34,274 nt of DNA from Bacteroidales bacterium (GTDB lineage: Bacteria > Bacteroidota > Bacteroidia > Bacteroidales > P3), in the NCBI GenBank assembly GCA_017960475.1, contig JAGCZH010000020.1, positions 1 through 34,274 on the forward strand, in the 5' to 3' direction. The translations under genes were made by a program, and so were the position numbers. The notes beneath the pieces were generated by a model. The model searched no databases. It was given only the letters and a program-made list of their open reading frames with translations, and had not been told where the DNA came from. Positions 25,067 to 33,434 of this stretch are shown piece by piece; within the stretch, counting starts at the first letter, position 1; each line of letters begins with the position of its first letter.

Positions 25067-26512
25067 TTAAAATCTTGTGTAGAGGAAGGGGTTGTTGGTG
25101 GCGCCGACAAGAAGTACCGTGGCGCAGGCAACAATGACAATGGTTACCGCCAATCGTGAGACAAGGACAATATTGCGATAGGTGGCATTCTCGCCTTTGG
25201 TGATTTTGAGTGTCAAGGTGTTGGCCCATTGACGCATAGGCATGCAGAAAAGAATGGCGATGATCCAGAGGTAGAAATGGTCGAAGATGACCGTGGAGGT
25301 CATGAAATCGGAGAAAGAGCCTGCGGCGCCGAAATAGACTTTGAAAAAGTTGACCATCTGGTTGAAGTCGGTGAAATAGAAAATACCCCATCCAGTGACC
25401 ACGATGAGCAAGCTATAGATGTGGAGCAAAAAAGAGGGGATATGTTTGTTTATCTTCAGGATTGTGTATTTCTCAATCATAATTATCAGTCCGAAATAGA
25501 GGCCCCAGAAGATGAAATTCCAGCTGGCACCATGCCACATACCGGTAAGGAACCACACCACAAGGATGTTAACAGGTTGGTGGCGACGGTTGCCGCCCAT
25601 GGGGATATAGGCGTAGTCGCGGAAGAAACTTCCCAGCGATATATGCCAGCGACGCCAGAAGTCAGTGACGCTGTCGCAACAATAGGGGTGGTTGAAGTTC
25701 TCGTTGAAACGGAATCCAATGCAACGGCCAAGACCTATAGCCATATCGGAATAACCCGAGAAGTCGAAATAAATCTGCATGGTGAAGGCGAGAATGCCAA
25801 CCCATGACCCTGTGGTTGTTAGTGAATCGGCGCCATTGACAAGAAGTTGGTCAGAGATGACCGACAGTTGGTTGGCGATGATAACTTTTTTGCCAAGGCC
25901 TATTGCGAAGCGGAACATGCCATCGGCAAGGTCGCTGGCGTGGACCTCACGGTGGGCGATAAGTTTTGCCACGGTGCCATAGCGAACGATAGGACCAGCT
26001 ATGAGTTGCGGAAACATCGAGATGTAGAGCAGCAGGTCGCGATAGCGGCGTTGGGCGGGAGAGTCGCCACGGTAGACATCGACGAGATATGATATAGACT
26101 GGAAAGTGTAGAAACTAATGCCTATGGGCAACGCTATTTCGGGCGAACCGACACGCAGGCCTAGGTCATTGAGTATTTGGGCAAAGAATCCAAGGTATTT
26201 GAAGGTGCCTATAATGGCAATGTTGAAAGTAACGCCTGTTACAAGCCATAATTTGCTATGTTTTTGCCGGCTGATGAGTCTTCCAAAAATAAAGTTGAAA
26301 AACACGCTGATAAGCATGAGGAAAACATAGACGGGCTCGCCCCATGCATAGAAAATCAGAGAGAAACAAACCAGAGCCCAGTTGCGTGCGTTGAAGCCGG
26401 CGACACCTTCATTTTTTCTGAGCAAATGACGGTCGATTAGAGCCGCGGTGAGGTAGCACAGCGCAAAGGCAGGAATGAAAACGTATAAGAAGAATAAGTT
26501 TGAGAAAACCAT
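25067..26512 (-). CDS. MBOAT-family membrane O-acyltransferase (AlgI/DltB-like)
   Basis: The 481-residue polytopic inner-membrane protein belongs to the MBOAT family, which passes acyl groups across or at the membrane to polysaccharides or teichoic acids. Characteristic segments are LPIGISFYTFQSISYLVDVYRG, YFDFSGYSDMAIGLGRCIGF, DFWRRWHISLGSFFRDYAYIPMGGNR (H290) and the catalytic histidine in LTGMWHGASWN (H327). With two DHHW proteins downstream and an SGNH lipoprotein upstream it resembles the AlgI/AlgJ/AlgX alginate O-acetylation machine. The target glycan is unknown. Confidence 0.93.
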   Translation of the reverse strand: MVFSNLFFLYVFIPAFALCYLTAALIDRHLLRKNEGVAGFNARNWALVCFSLIFYAWGEPVYVFLMLISVFFNFIFGRLISRQKHSKLWLVTGVTFNIAIIGTFKYLGFFAQILNDLGLRVGSPEIALPIGISFYTFQSISYLVDVYRGDSPAQRRYRDLLLYISMFPQLIAGPIVRYGTVAKLIAHREVHASDLADGMFRFAIGLGKKVIIANQLSVISDQLLVNGADSLTTTGSWVGILAFTMQIYFDFSGYSDMAIGLGRCIGFRFNENFNHPYCCDSVTDFWRRWHISLGSFFRDYAYIPMGGNRRHQPVNILVVWFLTGMWHGASWNFIFWGLYFGLIIMIEKYTILKINKHIPSFLLHIYSLLIVVTGWGIFYFTDFNQMVNFFKVYFGAAGSFSDFMTSTVIFDHFYLWIIAILFCMPMRQWANTLTLKITKGENATYRNIVLVSRLAVTIVIVACATVLLVGATNNPFLYTRF

Positions 26513-26580
26513 TGTGAAGGTACGGAGTTATTAAAAACGTTGCATTAGGAAACGTAATACATGTTTTATTATTGCGTGTC

Positions 26581-27399
26581 TTAAAAGAATTCCATGATAA
26601 TCGGTGCCAAAACACGGGCGTTGGCTTCGGCGCCGACGGAGTTGGTGTGAGTTCCGTCGGAAGTGTATTTGTGCTGGACAATCTCTTCCTGGCGACGAAT
26701 GGGGCATACAACATCCTGTCTGATGACAGGAATGTTAAGGAGATTGCCGCAAGACTCAATGATGTCGCCGATTTTGTTAATGCGTTCCAGGCTAGTGGCG
26801 GTGCATTGAAGTGGGGTGAGAAGAATTATTTTTGCCGATGGAAAACGTGATTTCAGAAGTGCGCATGTCGCCGAAACAGCCTCCGCCACAGTTAACAGCG
26901 ACGAGGGTGGGAGAGAGGAGAGGCTGTCGCCGTTGAGCAGCACGTCGGTAGGAACGGCGTCGAGGGCATGAGGGCGACGCTTGGAAAACCATGCGTCGTT
27001 GGTGCCCGCAGCGATGACAATGATGTCGGGCTTGGGTTGCAGCCCCTCGTCGTAGGCCGAGAAAAGGCGGCAAACCTGATTGAAAATGACGTTGTTGTCG
27101 CTGAGCAGTGCCGTTTTCTCCATCTCGTCATGAATGGTTTTGGTCGTGTTTGACCATGTCGCGCCACTACGTGCATAGCTGTGACACGTGGCGGGAGCTG
27201 CGATGTCGCGGAACCATTTCGTCCATCCCTCGGCGATGTCGCAGCTATCGCCACCTATCCAGCTGTTGCTATCGCCAAGGATGACGACATTGGGGTCTCT
27301 TTTTGCTCTATAGACACTGTCGGCATAGGTGGATTCGGTGTCGGCCGAGCATGAGAACAGTTGCATCAACCACGCCAGAAGTAAAAACAGGACAGACAT
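26581..27399 (-). CDS. SGNH/GDSL hydrolase lipoprotein
   Basis: The 272-residue protein has a short lipoprotein signal (LMQLFSC, Cys17) and an SGNH hydrolase domain. Block I is VVILGDSNSWIGGDS (S44), block III is VIAAGTNDAW, and block V is DGTHTNSVG with the Asp-His pair. It should be an envelope esterase or acetyl hydrolase. It is the first gene after a strong terminator and precedes the MBOAT gene by 68 bases, so it probably heads the acylation run and may remove or shift the acyl groups added by the other members. Confidence 0.87.
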   Translation of the reverse strand: MSVLFLLLAWLMQLFSCSADTESTYADSVYRAKRDPNVVILGDSNSWIGGDSCDIAEGWTKWFRDIAAPATCHSYARSGATWSNTTKTIHDEMEKTALLSDNNVIFNQVCRLFSAYDEGLQPKPDIIVIAAGTNDAWFSKRRPHALDAVPTDVLLNGDSLSSLPPSSLLTVAEAVSATCALLKSRFPSAKIILLTPLQCTATSLERINKIGDIIESCGNLLNIPVIRQDVVCPIRRQEEIVQHKYTSDGTHTNSVGAEANARVLAPIIMEFF

Positions 27400-27424
27400 A
27401 CAAGGTGATATTATTGCGAAATAT

Positions 27425-27456
27425 AAAAAAAGCGGCAGCGCGAGGCACGCTGCCGC
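27425..27456 (-). terminator. Rho-independent terminator of the M20 dipeptidase gene
   Basis: A perfect 9-base stem GCGGCAGCG/CGCTGCCGC (27432-27440 with 27448-27456) with a 7-base loop is followed on the minus strand by seven T. It lies 20 bases past the dipeptidase stop and separates it from the acylation run. Confidence 0.92.
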
Positions 27457-27476
27457 ATATTCTTGGAAATAAAAGG

Positions 27477-28850
27477 CTATCTGCTTTCGAGCTCTGTGAA
27501 GTATTCGTAAAAATATGGAATTGTCTCGATGCCTTTGAAGAAGTTGAAGAGAGGATAGTTCTCATTGGGAGCATGGATGGCGTCGCTGCCAAGGCCGAAG
27601 CCCATGAGAATGCTCTTGGTCCCGAGTATGCGTTCGAAACCGGCGACAATAGGGATACTTCCGCCGCTGCGTGTAGGGATGGGGCGTTTGCCGAAGGTGA
27701 TTGTCAAAGCCTTCTCGGCAGCCTTGTATGCGTTCATCTCGAGAGGGCTGACATATGCGGCGCCGCCATGTGAAGGAGTGACCTTGACGGTGACGCAGTC
27801 GGGAGCCGCAGCCTCGAAGTATTCTTTGAAGAGGGCGCTGATTTTCTCGAAATCCTGGTTGGCGACAAGACGTGTCGATATCTTGGCGTAGGCCTTGCTA
27901 GGCAGCACTGTCTTCGACCCTTCGCCGGTGTGGCCGCCCCATATACCACATACATCGAGGCAGGGACGGATGCCCGTGCGCTCGGAAGTGGTGAAGCCCT
28001 TTTCGCCATAGACCTCCTTGATAGAGAGGCTCTTCTTGTAGCTCTCTAGGTTGAAAGGAGCCTGGGCCATCAGGGCGCGCTCCTCGTCGCTGATAACGAG
28101 GACGTCGTCGTAGAAGCCAGGGATAGTGATGTGGTTGTTCTCGTCGTGGAGACCTGCGATCATTTTGCAGAGGATATTTATGGGGTTGGCGACAGCGCCA
28201 CCATAGATCCCGGAATGCAAGTCATGGTCGGGGCCTGTGACCTCGACATCCCAGTAGCAGAGTCCGCGCAGGCCGCTGGTGATTGAGGGGGTGTCCTGGG
28301 CAATCATGCCCGTGTCGCTGACAAGTATGACGTCGGCTTTGAGCATATCCTTATGCTCCTCGCAGAAGCCATACAGACTGCCGCTGCCTATCTCCTCCTC
28401 GCCCTCGAGCATGAACTTGACATTGCAGGGCAGCTGGCCCGTTTTGACCATAAACTCGAAAGCCTTGGCCTGCATAAAACTCTGACCCTTGTCATCGTCC
28501 GCGCCACGAGCCCAAATCTTTTCGTCCTTGATGACAGGCTCGAATGGTTCGGTGTTCCACAACTCGAGAGGAGCCACGGGCATTACATCGTAGTGGCCAT
28601 ATACGAGAACTGTTGGTTTTGAGGGGTCGATGGTCTTTTGGCCGAAAACCACGGGATTGCCAGCCGAAGGCATCACCTCGGCGTGGTCGCATCCAGCCTC
28701 GAGCAACAGCTCGCGCCAGCGGTTCGCGCAACGCACCATATCGTCTTTATGCTCTGTCTCGGCGCTGATGGAGGGAATACGGATAAGAGAGAAAAGCTCT
28801 TCAAGGAATCTATCCTTGTTGCTTTCGATGTATTGTTTGACCTCTTTCAT
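27477..28850 (-). CDS. M20-family metallo-dipeptidase
   Basis: The 457-residue cytoplasmic enzyme should cleave dipeptides or related amide bonds with two zinc ions. The motifs are VYGHYDVMPV (H86, catalytic D88), WARGADDDKGQ (bridging Asp at about 119), LEGEEEIGSG (Glu 151-153) and SDTG (D179). The C-terminal His lies in GSDAIHAPNENYP. The length and the large dimerisation domain fit the CNDP-dipeptidase-like branch. It lies 12 bases after the TPR lipoprotein gene and ends in a strong terminator, so the two form an operon. Confidence 0.93.
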   Translation of the reverse strand: MKEVKQYIESNKDRFLEELFSLIRIPSISAETEHKDDMVRCANRWRELLLEAGCDHAEVMPSAGNPVVFGQKTIDPSKPTVLVYGHYDVMPVAPLELWNTEPFEPVIKDEKIWARGADDDKGQSFMQAKAFEFMVKTGQLPCNVKFMLEGEEEIGSGSLYGFCEEHKDMLKADVILVSDTGMIAQDTPSITSGLRGLCYWDVEVTGPDHDLHSGIYGGAVANPINILCKMIAGLHDENNHITIPGFYDDVLVISDEERALMAQAPFNLESYKKSLSIKEVYGEKGFTTSERTGIRPCLDVCGIWGGHTGEGSKTVLPSKAYAKISTRLVANQDFEKISALFKEYFEAAAPDCVTVKVTPSHGGAAYVSPLEMNAYKAAEKALTITFGKRPIPTRSGGSIPIVAGFERILGTKSILMGFGLGSDAIHAPNENYPLFNFFKGIETIPYFYEYFTELESR

Positions 28851-28862
28851 TGATATTAATAT

Positions 28863-29873
28863 TTAGTGTTTTACTTTCATTTTTTCGTTTTCTGCCTTGT
28901 CGAAGCCCAGGTTTTGGGCTGTGGCGTAGCAGGCCTCGGCATGTGTTTTGTCGCCCATCATCTCGTAGCTTAGACCACGGTTGTAGTGGGCTTCGGCGAA
29001 ATTGGGGTCGCTATCGATGGCTTTGGTGAAGAATTCGACGGCAGCCTCGTAATCCTCGTAAAGTTCCAGCTCCAGTCGTCCGCGATTGAACCAGGCAAAC
29101 TTGTTTTGCGGGTCGATTTCGAGCATCTTGACATAGTACTCATTGGCTATATCCGCTTCCTCGGCATCCTGGTAGGTTTGTGCCAGTGCATATAGTACAT
29201 TGATGTTTTTAGGCTCGAGTCGAAGAGCTGTGTTGAGGTATTCTATTCCAAGTTTGTTGCCGTTTCCAGAATAGAGCATTCCAAGCTCCTCGTAGGCAGG
29301 GGCGAAGTCGGGATACAGCTCGATAAGGTGACGGAAATGTATAACGGCATTGGTGGTGTCGTTGTTGCCGACGTAGATGCGGCCTTTCATGAAGAGAGCG
29401 GTACGATTGTCCTTGTCCTGTTCGGTGACAATGTTGAGGCTTTCCATGGCACGTTCGAAATTCTTGCTGGAATAGGCTATTTCGGCCATTTTCAAGTTTG
29501 TTTCGATGTTTTTCTCGTCGAGTTTCAATGCTTTTTGAAGCGTGGAATAGCTATTGCTTACGTCGCCAATGGCAAAATAGGCGTCTGCCAAGGCGGTATG
29601 ATACTCAATCTTTTTGTCGTCAAGCGAAGTGGCCTTGAGGAGGTCCTCGATAGCCTCTTTGAAACGGCTAGACTGTTTTTCCTCACGGCCAAGAGCGATA
29701 AGCAAAGAGCCACGCTGATAGTAGAGGTCGGCGTTTTTGCTGTCTTGCTTTATTTTTTGGTCAAGAACCTTCAGGGCCTCGTCGCGAGGTAGTTGTTCAA
29801 CAGAGTTTTCATGGCATGCCGCAAAAAGAATAACCATTGCGACAGCAGCAAGGAACTTATATAGTACTTTCAT
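28863..29873 (-). CDS. Tetratricopeptide-repeat lipoprotein
   Basis: The 336-residue protein starts with a lipoprotein signal (VILFAAC, Cys20). The rest is a chain of about eight TPR units, for example NADLYYQRGSLLIALGREE, KIEYHTALADAYFAIGDVSN, FAPAYEELGMLYSGNGN and FAEAHYNRGLSYEMMGDKTHAE. TPR solenoids mediate protein-protein contacts; here they should work at an envelope membrane. It is cotranscribed with the M20 dipeptidase. No partner can be named. Confidence 0.9.
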   Translation of the reverse strand: MKVLYKFLAAVAMVILFAACHENSVEQLPRDEALKVLDQKIKQDSKNADLYYQRGSLLIALGREEKQSSRFKEAIEDLLKATSLDDKKIEYHTALADAYFAIGDVSNSYSTLQKALKLDEKNIETNLKMAEIAYSSKNFERAMESLNIVTEQDKDNRTALFMKGRIYVGNNDTTNAVIHFRHLIELYPDFAPAYEELGMLYSGNGNKLGIEYLNTALRLEPKNINVLYALAQTYQDAEEADIANEYYVKMLEIDPQNKFAWFNRGRLELELYEDYEAAVEFFTKAIDSDPNFAEAHYNRGLSYEMMGDKTHAEACYATAQNLGFDKAENEKMKVKH

Positions 29874-30065
29874 TAAATAGCTAATGATGGAATTATATTA
29901 ATTGTTGATTTATTATAATTTATAAAGAATGATTAAATTCCAGGTTTAATATTTTTGGCTATTGTCAAATAGAATATAATCACTTTATCAAACGGACTTG
30001 GTAAAAAAAAATTTTATGAAAATGAAACTTTTTAGAACAATGAGCGTACACTAAGGCGTGCTTAC

Positions 30066-31109
30066 TTATTTCAAAGATGTATTTTTGGCGGGGCGCTCTG
30101 ATGGGAGTCCCGCTTTTTTTTCTTTGTTTGTCAGTTTTTTGAAAGTTTCAGCTAAAAGTATTGGTAGAACCACAGCCAAAATTGTTGTTATTGTGATAAA
30201 AAGCCAGAAAGGAGCACCGTCGCGAAGAGAGGTGTGGCTGACAGCATAGAGACATCCCCATATGATAAACATTTGGAGTAGGTATATCCAGTAGCAATCG
30301 ACGGAAACATATGTCAGCGCTTTGGAGATATATTTCGTTTTCTCGAACAAGATGGCCAAGAGATAGAAAAATGGTATGGCGGCAGAGCCAGTCACAATGG
30401 TCCACCATCCCAGTTGTGGATATTCGAATCCTATCTCCATACCGTCGGAGAAGACCCATACCGAGAAAACAATGAAAGGGACGGACATTAATGCCCAAAG
30501 CCATGTTTTTGCGCCACGAATCTCATCAATCCATTCGGCGCAGAGTATTCCAAGGCAGTAGAAAAAAGTGTATTGGCAGAAGCAGTTGGAGGCAAGGAAA
30601 GGATTGCCAGGCACCATGGCGAGAAAAAGAGAGGCCACACAGAGCAGGGTCTTAACCAGCTGTGGCAATTTGATGAAAAGAGGCGAGATGATGTAGTAGC
30701 CGAAAAGAATGTAGATATACCACAGAAACGAAGCCTCAGAGAATGCCGGATATATCAATAGTCTATATAATGAGTTGGCTACAACGCTAAGCGATAATTC
30801 ATTGCCGCTGACCAGACGTGAGATGATGTCGACAGCCAATCCCACAATTATAAACCAGAGGAAGAATTTTTTGAATTTTCTCCATACATATTTCCCGTAA
30901 TCGGCGGCAGAGGAGACGCCTTTGAAGCTGTAACGGATAAGGAACGCCGACAAGAAAAGGAAGAGTTCCATATGGAAAGAGTAGATCCAGTTGTGAAGAC
31001 CATGGGAATACCAATAGGGTTCATTGCCCACACTCATGTGACCAAGAACCACAAGAATCATGGCCATTCCAACCATCATATCTATGCTGACTAATCGTGT
31101 TTTTGTCAT
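30066..31109 (-). CDS. Acyltransferase-3 (OafA/NodX-type) membrane acyltransferase
   Basis: The 347-residue polytopic protein matches the acyltransferase-3 family, which O-acetylates sugars of surface polysaccharides. The N-terminal SIDMMVGMAMILVVLGHM carries the conserved His (H24), followed by WIYSFHMELFLFLSAFLIRYS. About ten membrane segments follow and the C-terminus is short and basic. It lies 155 bases after the ABC-2 permease gene, with a GTTAAC repeat between. With two MBOAT genes it is the third membrane acyltransferase in the window. Confidence 0.9.
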   Translation of the reverse strand: MTKTRLVSIDMMVGMAMILVVLGHMSVGNEPYWYSHGLHNWIYSFHMELFLFLSAFLIRYSFKGVSSAADYGKYVWRKFKKFFLWFIIVGLAVDIISRLVSGNELSLSVVANSLYRLLIYPAFSEASFLWYIYILFGYYIISPLFIKLPQLVKTLLCVASLFLAMVPGNPFLASNCFCQYTFFYCLGILCAEWIDEIRGAKTWLWALMSVPFIVFSVWVFSDGMEIGFEYPQLGWWTIVTGSAAIPFFYLLAILFEKTKYISKALTYVSVDCYWIYLLQMFIIWGCLYAVSHTSLRDGAPFWLFITITTILAVVLPILLAETFKKLTNKEKKAGLPSERPAKNTSLK

Positions 31110-31185
31110 AAAGGTTTGTAAAGTTTATATTTTAACGGTTCAATACCGCGATCCTGCACCCTCGCATACAATCTCACCGTTCCCA

Positions 31186-31260
31186 TTAAAAAAAGTTAAC
31201 GTTATCGTAGGCTTGATGCCGTCAGGCCAGTTAGCGTTAAGGTTAACGTTAACGTTAACG
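31186..31260. repeat. GTTAAC hexamer array after the ABC-2 permease gene
   Basis: AAAGTTAACGTTATCG (31193-31208) and GCGTTAAGG followed by three GTTAAC units (31234-31260) end 5 bases from the permease stop codon. The unit is shared with arrays at about 17.0 and 18.9 kb. Confidence 0.75.
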
Positions 31261-31264
31261 AAGG

Positions 31265-32140
31265 CTACACAGTGTCGATAAAGTTGCGTTCGGCTTTAGA
31301 GAAGACCAGCAGTCCGATAAACATGGTGACAACCAGACAGCCCGTGCAGTAGAGCAGACCCATCCAATCCATTTGACCGATGCCGGTGATTGAGTAACGC
31401 CACGATTCAAAGACACCGCTGAGGGGATTGAGTTTCAACACCCAACCGTAACTTTTGTCGGCAGCGATGCTCATCGGGTAGATGATAGGCGTGGCGTACA
31501 TCAGCAGGCTCATTGCGAATCCGACAAGATTGTTCAGGTCACGATATTTCACTGTCATAGAGGAGATGATCATACCCCATGACATTGCTGTCAGAGCCAG
31601 CAGTAGCAAGTAGACAGGAAACATTAATAGCTCCCAACGAGGACAAAGAGGAGCACCGGTAATGACATAATAAACATATACTACAATAAGAAGAAGCAGT
31701 TGTATGCCGAATGTTACCAGTGATGAAGTCATGCCCGCCAAAGGGATGATAAGTCTTGGGAAATAGACTTTTCCGAAAATGCCAGCATTTGCTGCAAGAA
31801 CGTTTGAGTTCTGTCCAAAACAAGCATTAAAGTAGCCCCACATCAGGATGCCGCTGAGGTAGAACACCGCCTGGGGAATGCCGCCGGTGCCTATGCCCGC
31901 CAGTCCGCCAAAGACAAACATATACATGATAGTTGTGAAGATGGGGCTTATGAAAAACCACGCCAATCCCAGCACCGTCTGTTTATATACAGTAACAATG
32001 TTGCGGCGCACATAATTGCTAAACAAGTCGCGGTAGTCCCACATCTCCCTGAGGTTGAACTCCATGAACTTCTTCCGCGGCTCAAGGATGGCGGTCCATT
32101 GTTCCTGTTCCTTGGTATTGTTATTTATTTGTTCTGACAT
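31265..32140 (-). CDS. ABC-2 type polysaccharide export permease (Wzm/KpsM/TagG-like)
   Basis: The 291-residue protein has a cytoplasmic N-terminus with LREMWDYRDLFSNYVRRNIVTVYKQTVLGLAWFF, the family's amphipathic lead-in, and six membrane segments. GKVYFPRLIIPLAG and VKYRDLNNLVGFAMSLLMYATPIIYP are diagnostic. Such permeases export lipid-linked O-antigen, capsule or teichoic acid across the inner membrane together with an ATPase (Wzt/KpsT/TagH). No ATPase gene is adjacent on either side in this window. It stands between the SGNH/MBOAT pair and the OafA-like gene, consistent with a surface glycan locus. Confidence 0.92.
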   Translation of the reverse strand: MSEQINNNTKEQEQWTAILEPRKKFMEFNLREMWDYRDLFSNYVRRNIVTVYKQTVLGLAWFFISPIFTTIMYMFVFGGLAGIGTGGIPQAVFYLSGILMWGYFNACFGQNSNVLAANAGIFGKVYFPRLIIPLAGMTSSLVTFGIQLLLLIVVYVYYVITGAPLCPRWELLMFPVYLLLLALTAMSWGMIISSMTVKYRDLNNLVGFAMSLLMYATPIIYPMSIAADKSYGWVLKLNPLSGVFESWRYSITGIGQMDWMGLLYCTGCLVVTMFIGLLVFSKAERNFIDTV

Positions 32141-32344
32141 AAGTTTAGAAGTATATGAGAGGTGTAAAAAGTAGTGTTCGTTACTATAGATATTTCTATA
32201 GATATAGAATGAATTATAGGTTTATTATAGAAATATCAAAAATTTTTTAGAGTTGTAATTGTTCTATATAATGCGAGGATTAAGGAAGTCTTCCTGTATT
32301 CGTGCAATCCGTGTTCGATAAATATTGCAGGCAAAATTTTATTT

Positions 32345-32375
32345 CGCATCATTTCGCTTTTCCGCATCATTTCGC
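32345..32375. repeat. Direct repeat CGCATCATTTCGC
   Basis: The 13-base unit occurs at 32345-32357 and 32363-32375 with a period of 18, in the 268-base gap between the permease start and the SGNH gene end. The rest of the gap is AT-rich, with a short TATAGATA reiteration near 32190-32210 and no gene. Confidence 0.65.
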
Positions 32376-32408
32376 AATCCAGGAATGGCTGTCCTTTGCC
32401 TGGTATTC

Positions 32409-33428
32409 TTATCGGTTATTAAGAGTCTTTGTTTGTTTTAAAATGTAATTAGCCAGTTCTTCGCCCACAATCTTTGCTGTTTTTGGAGGCCAGTGGCTGT
32501 CATCGCAATAAAAAACATCTTTTTCACCTTGCGAAACCCTTTCGCGGAGCATTAGAAGTGGACTATAGACGTATGGCAGGGTGTCGAAAGTGGTAGTGCG
32601 GTCAAGGATGTTGTAAAACTTTTTTCTGTCATTCTCTCTTATATATGGCCAATAGACGTTAGATTTATTGGGGCAGATGAGATATAAAAACTGAACACCG
32701 CGGCGCTCGGCGAGATTGTGAAGGCGTTCAAGATTCTCAACGGCCAACCGAACCTCGTTGTCTGTGAAATGGGTGGTGTCCTGATAGTAGCATAAAAGCT
32801 TAGACTCATCCCCTTTAGCCGAAAAAACTGGCTTTTTGAGATCTGAATATACAAGATGAACATTCATTCCAAGCTTCCGTTGATAAAATTCTATAGCATT
32901 GCGAAAGAAATTAGTAGATGTTCCAAAAGCATCTTTTGGCATATATTTTATATTGTCAAGGGCCTCAGGATGGTTTATGTCGATTGATGATAGTATTGGA
33001 ATGGATTCCCTTTCGACTGTTTCCATAATGATGACCTTTGGCAATTTGTCATCAGGGCATATTGTCAGATATGAAAGAGCAATAGTTGCAGGACTTAGGT
33101 TACTGGGGGGAATGTTTATTATCTGTTGGTTAAGAACTTCGCCAGTATATTCGTTCCATCGTTGAACACTCAACAATTTATTTGAGAAAGAATCTCCTAT
33201 GCAGAGTATGTATATAGAGTCGGGAAGACTGTCGATGATAATGTCCTTGACATATTGTTCTTCGGTGACAGGTGACAGTTTTGCATGGTATCCTTTTTCG
33301 AAAAAACGATGACCGACACGCCCTAAATCACCAGAACGATCTTTCGTTTTTGTGACAAGCACATAGTTGACAGCCAATAATATAAATGGTGTTAGGAAGA
33401 TAATCAGTCGAATGATTAGTCTTTTCAT
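32409..33428 (-). CDS. AlgX/AlgJ-like SGNH protein
   Basis: The 339-residue protein has an N-terminal membrane anchor (about 5-24) and an extracytoplasmic SGNH-type domain. The serine block is YILCIGDSFSNK (S80), and near the C-terminus stands FYCDDSHWPPKTAKIVG, a D-x-H-W motif (D310, H312) like that of AlgX and AlgJ. The middle is not recognisable as a known domain. It follows an MBOAT gene after 6 bases and is certainly cotranscribed with it. It should act as the periplasmic acyl-transfer partner of that MBOAT protein. The order of the motifs differs from that of the DHHW pair at 22-25 kb. Confidence 0.8.
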   Translation of the reverse strand: MKRLIIRLIIFLTPFILLAVNYVLVTKTKDRSGDLGRVGHRFFEKGYHAKLSPVTEEQYVKDIIIDSLPDSIYILCIGDSFSNKLLSVQRWNEYTGEVLNQQIINIPPSNLSPATIALSYLTICPDDKLPKVIIMETVERESIPILSSIDINHPEALDNIKYMPKDAFGTSTNFFRNAIEFYQRKLGMNVHLVYSDLKKPVFSAKGDESKLLCYYQDTTHFTDNEVRLAVENLERLHNLAERRGVQFLYLICPNKSNVYWPYIRENDRKKFYNILDRTTTFDTLPYVYSPLLMLRERVSQGEKDVFYCDDSHWPPKTAKIVGEELANYILKQTKTLNNR

Positions 33429-33434
33429 GGGATA

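Noticed and set aside
25229..25807. Plus-strand open frame of 192 codons opposite the MBOAT gene
   Set aside because: It is a shadow of the MBOAT coding strand, which has complete family motifs.
29874..30065. Search for tRNA or small RNA genes in the larger AT-rich gaps
   Set aside because: I found no cloverleaf, conserved TTCGA-type loop or other RNA signature here or in the gaps at 14193-14346 and 32141-32408; the sequence is plain AT-rich spacer.
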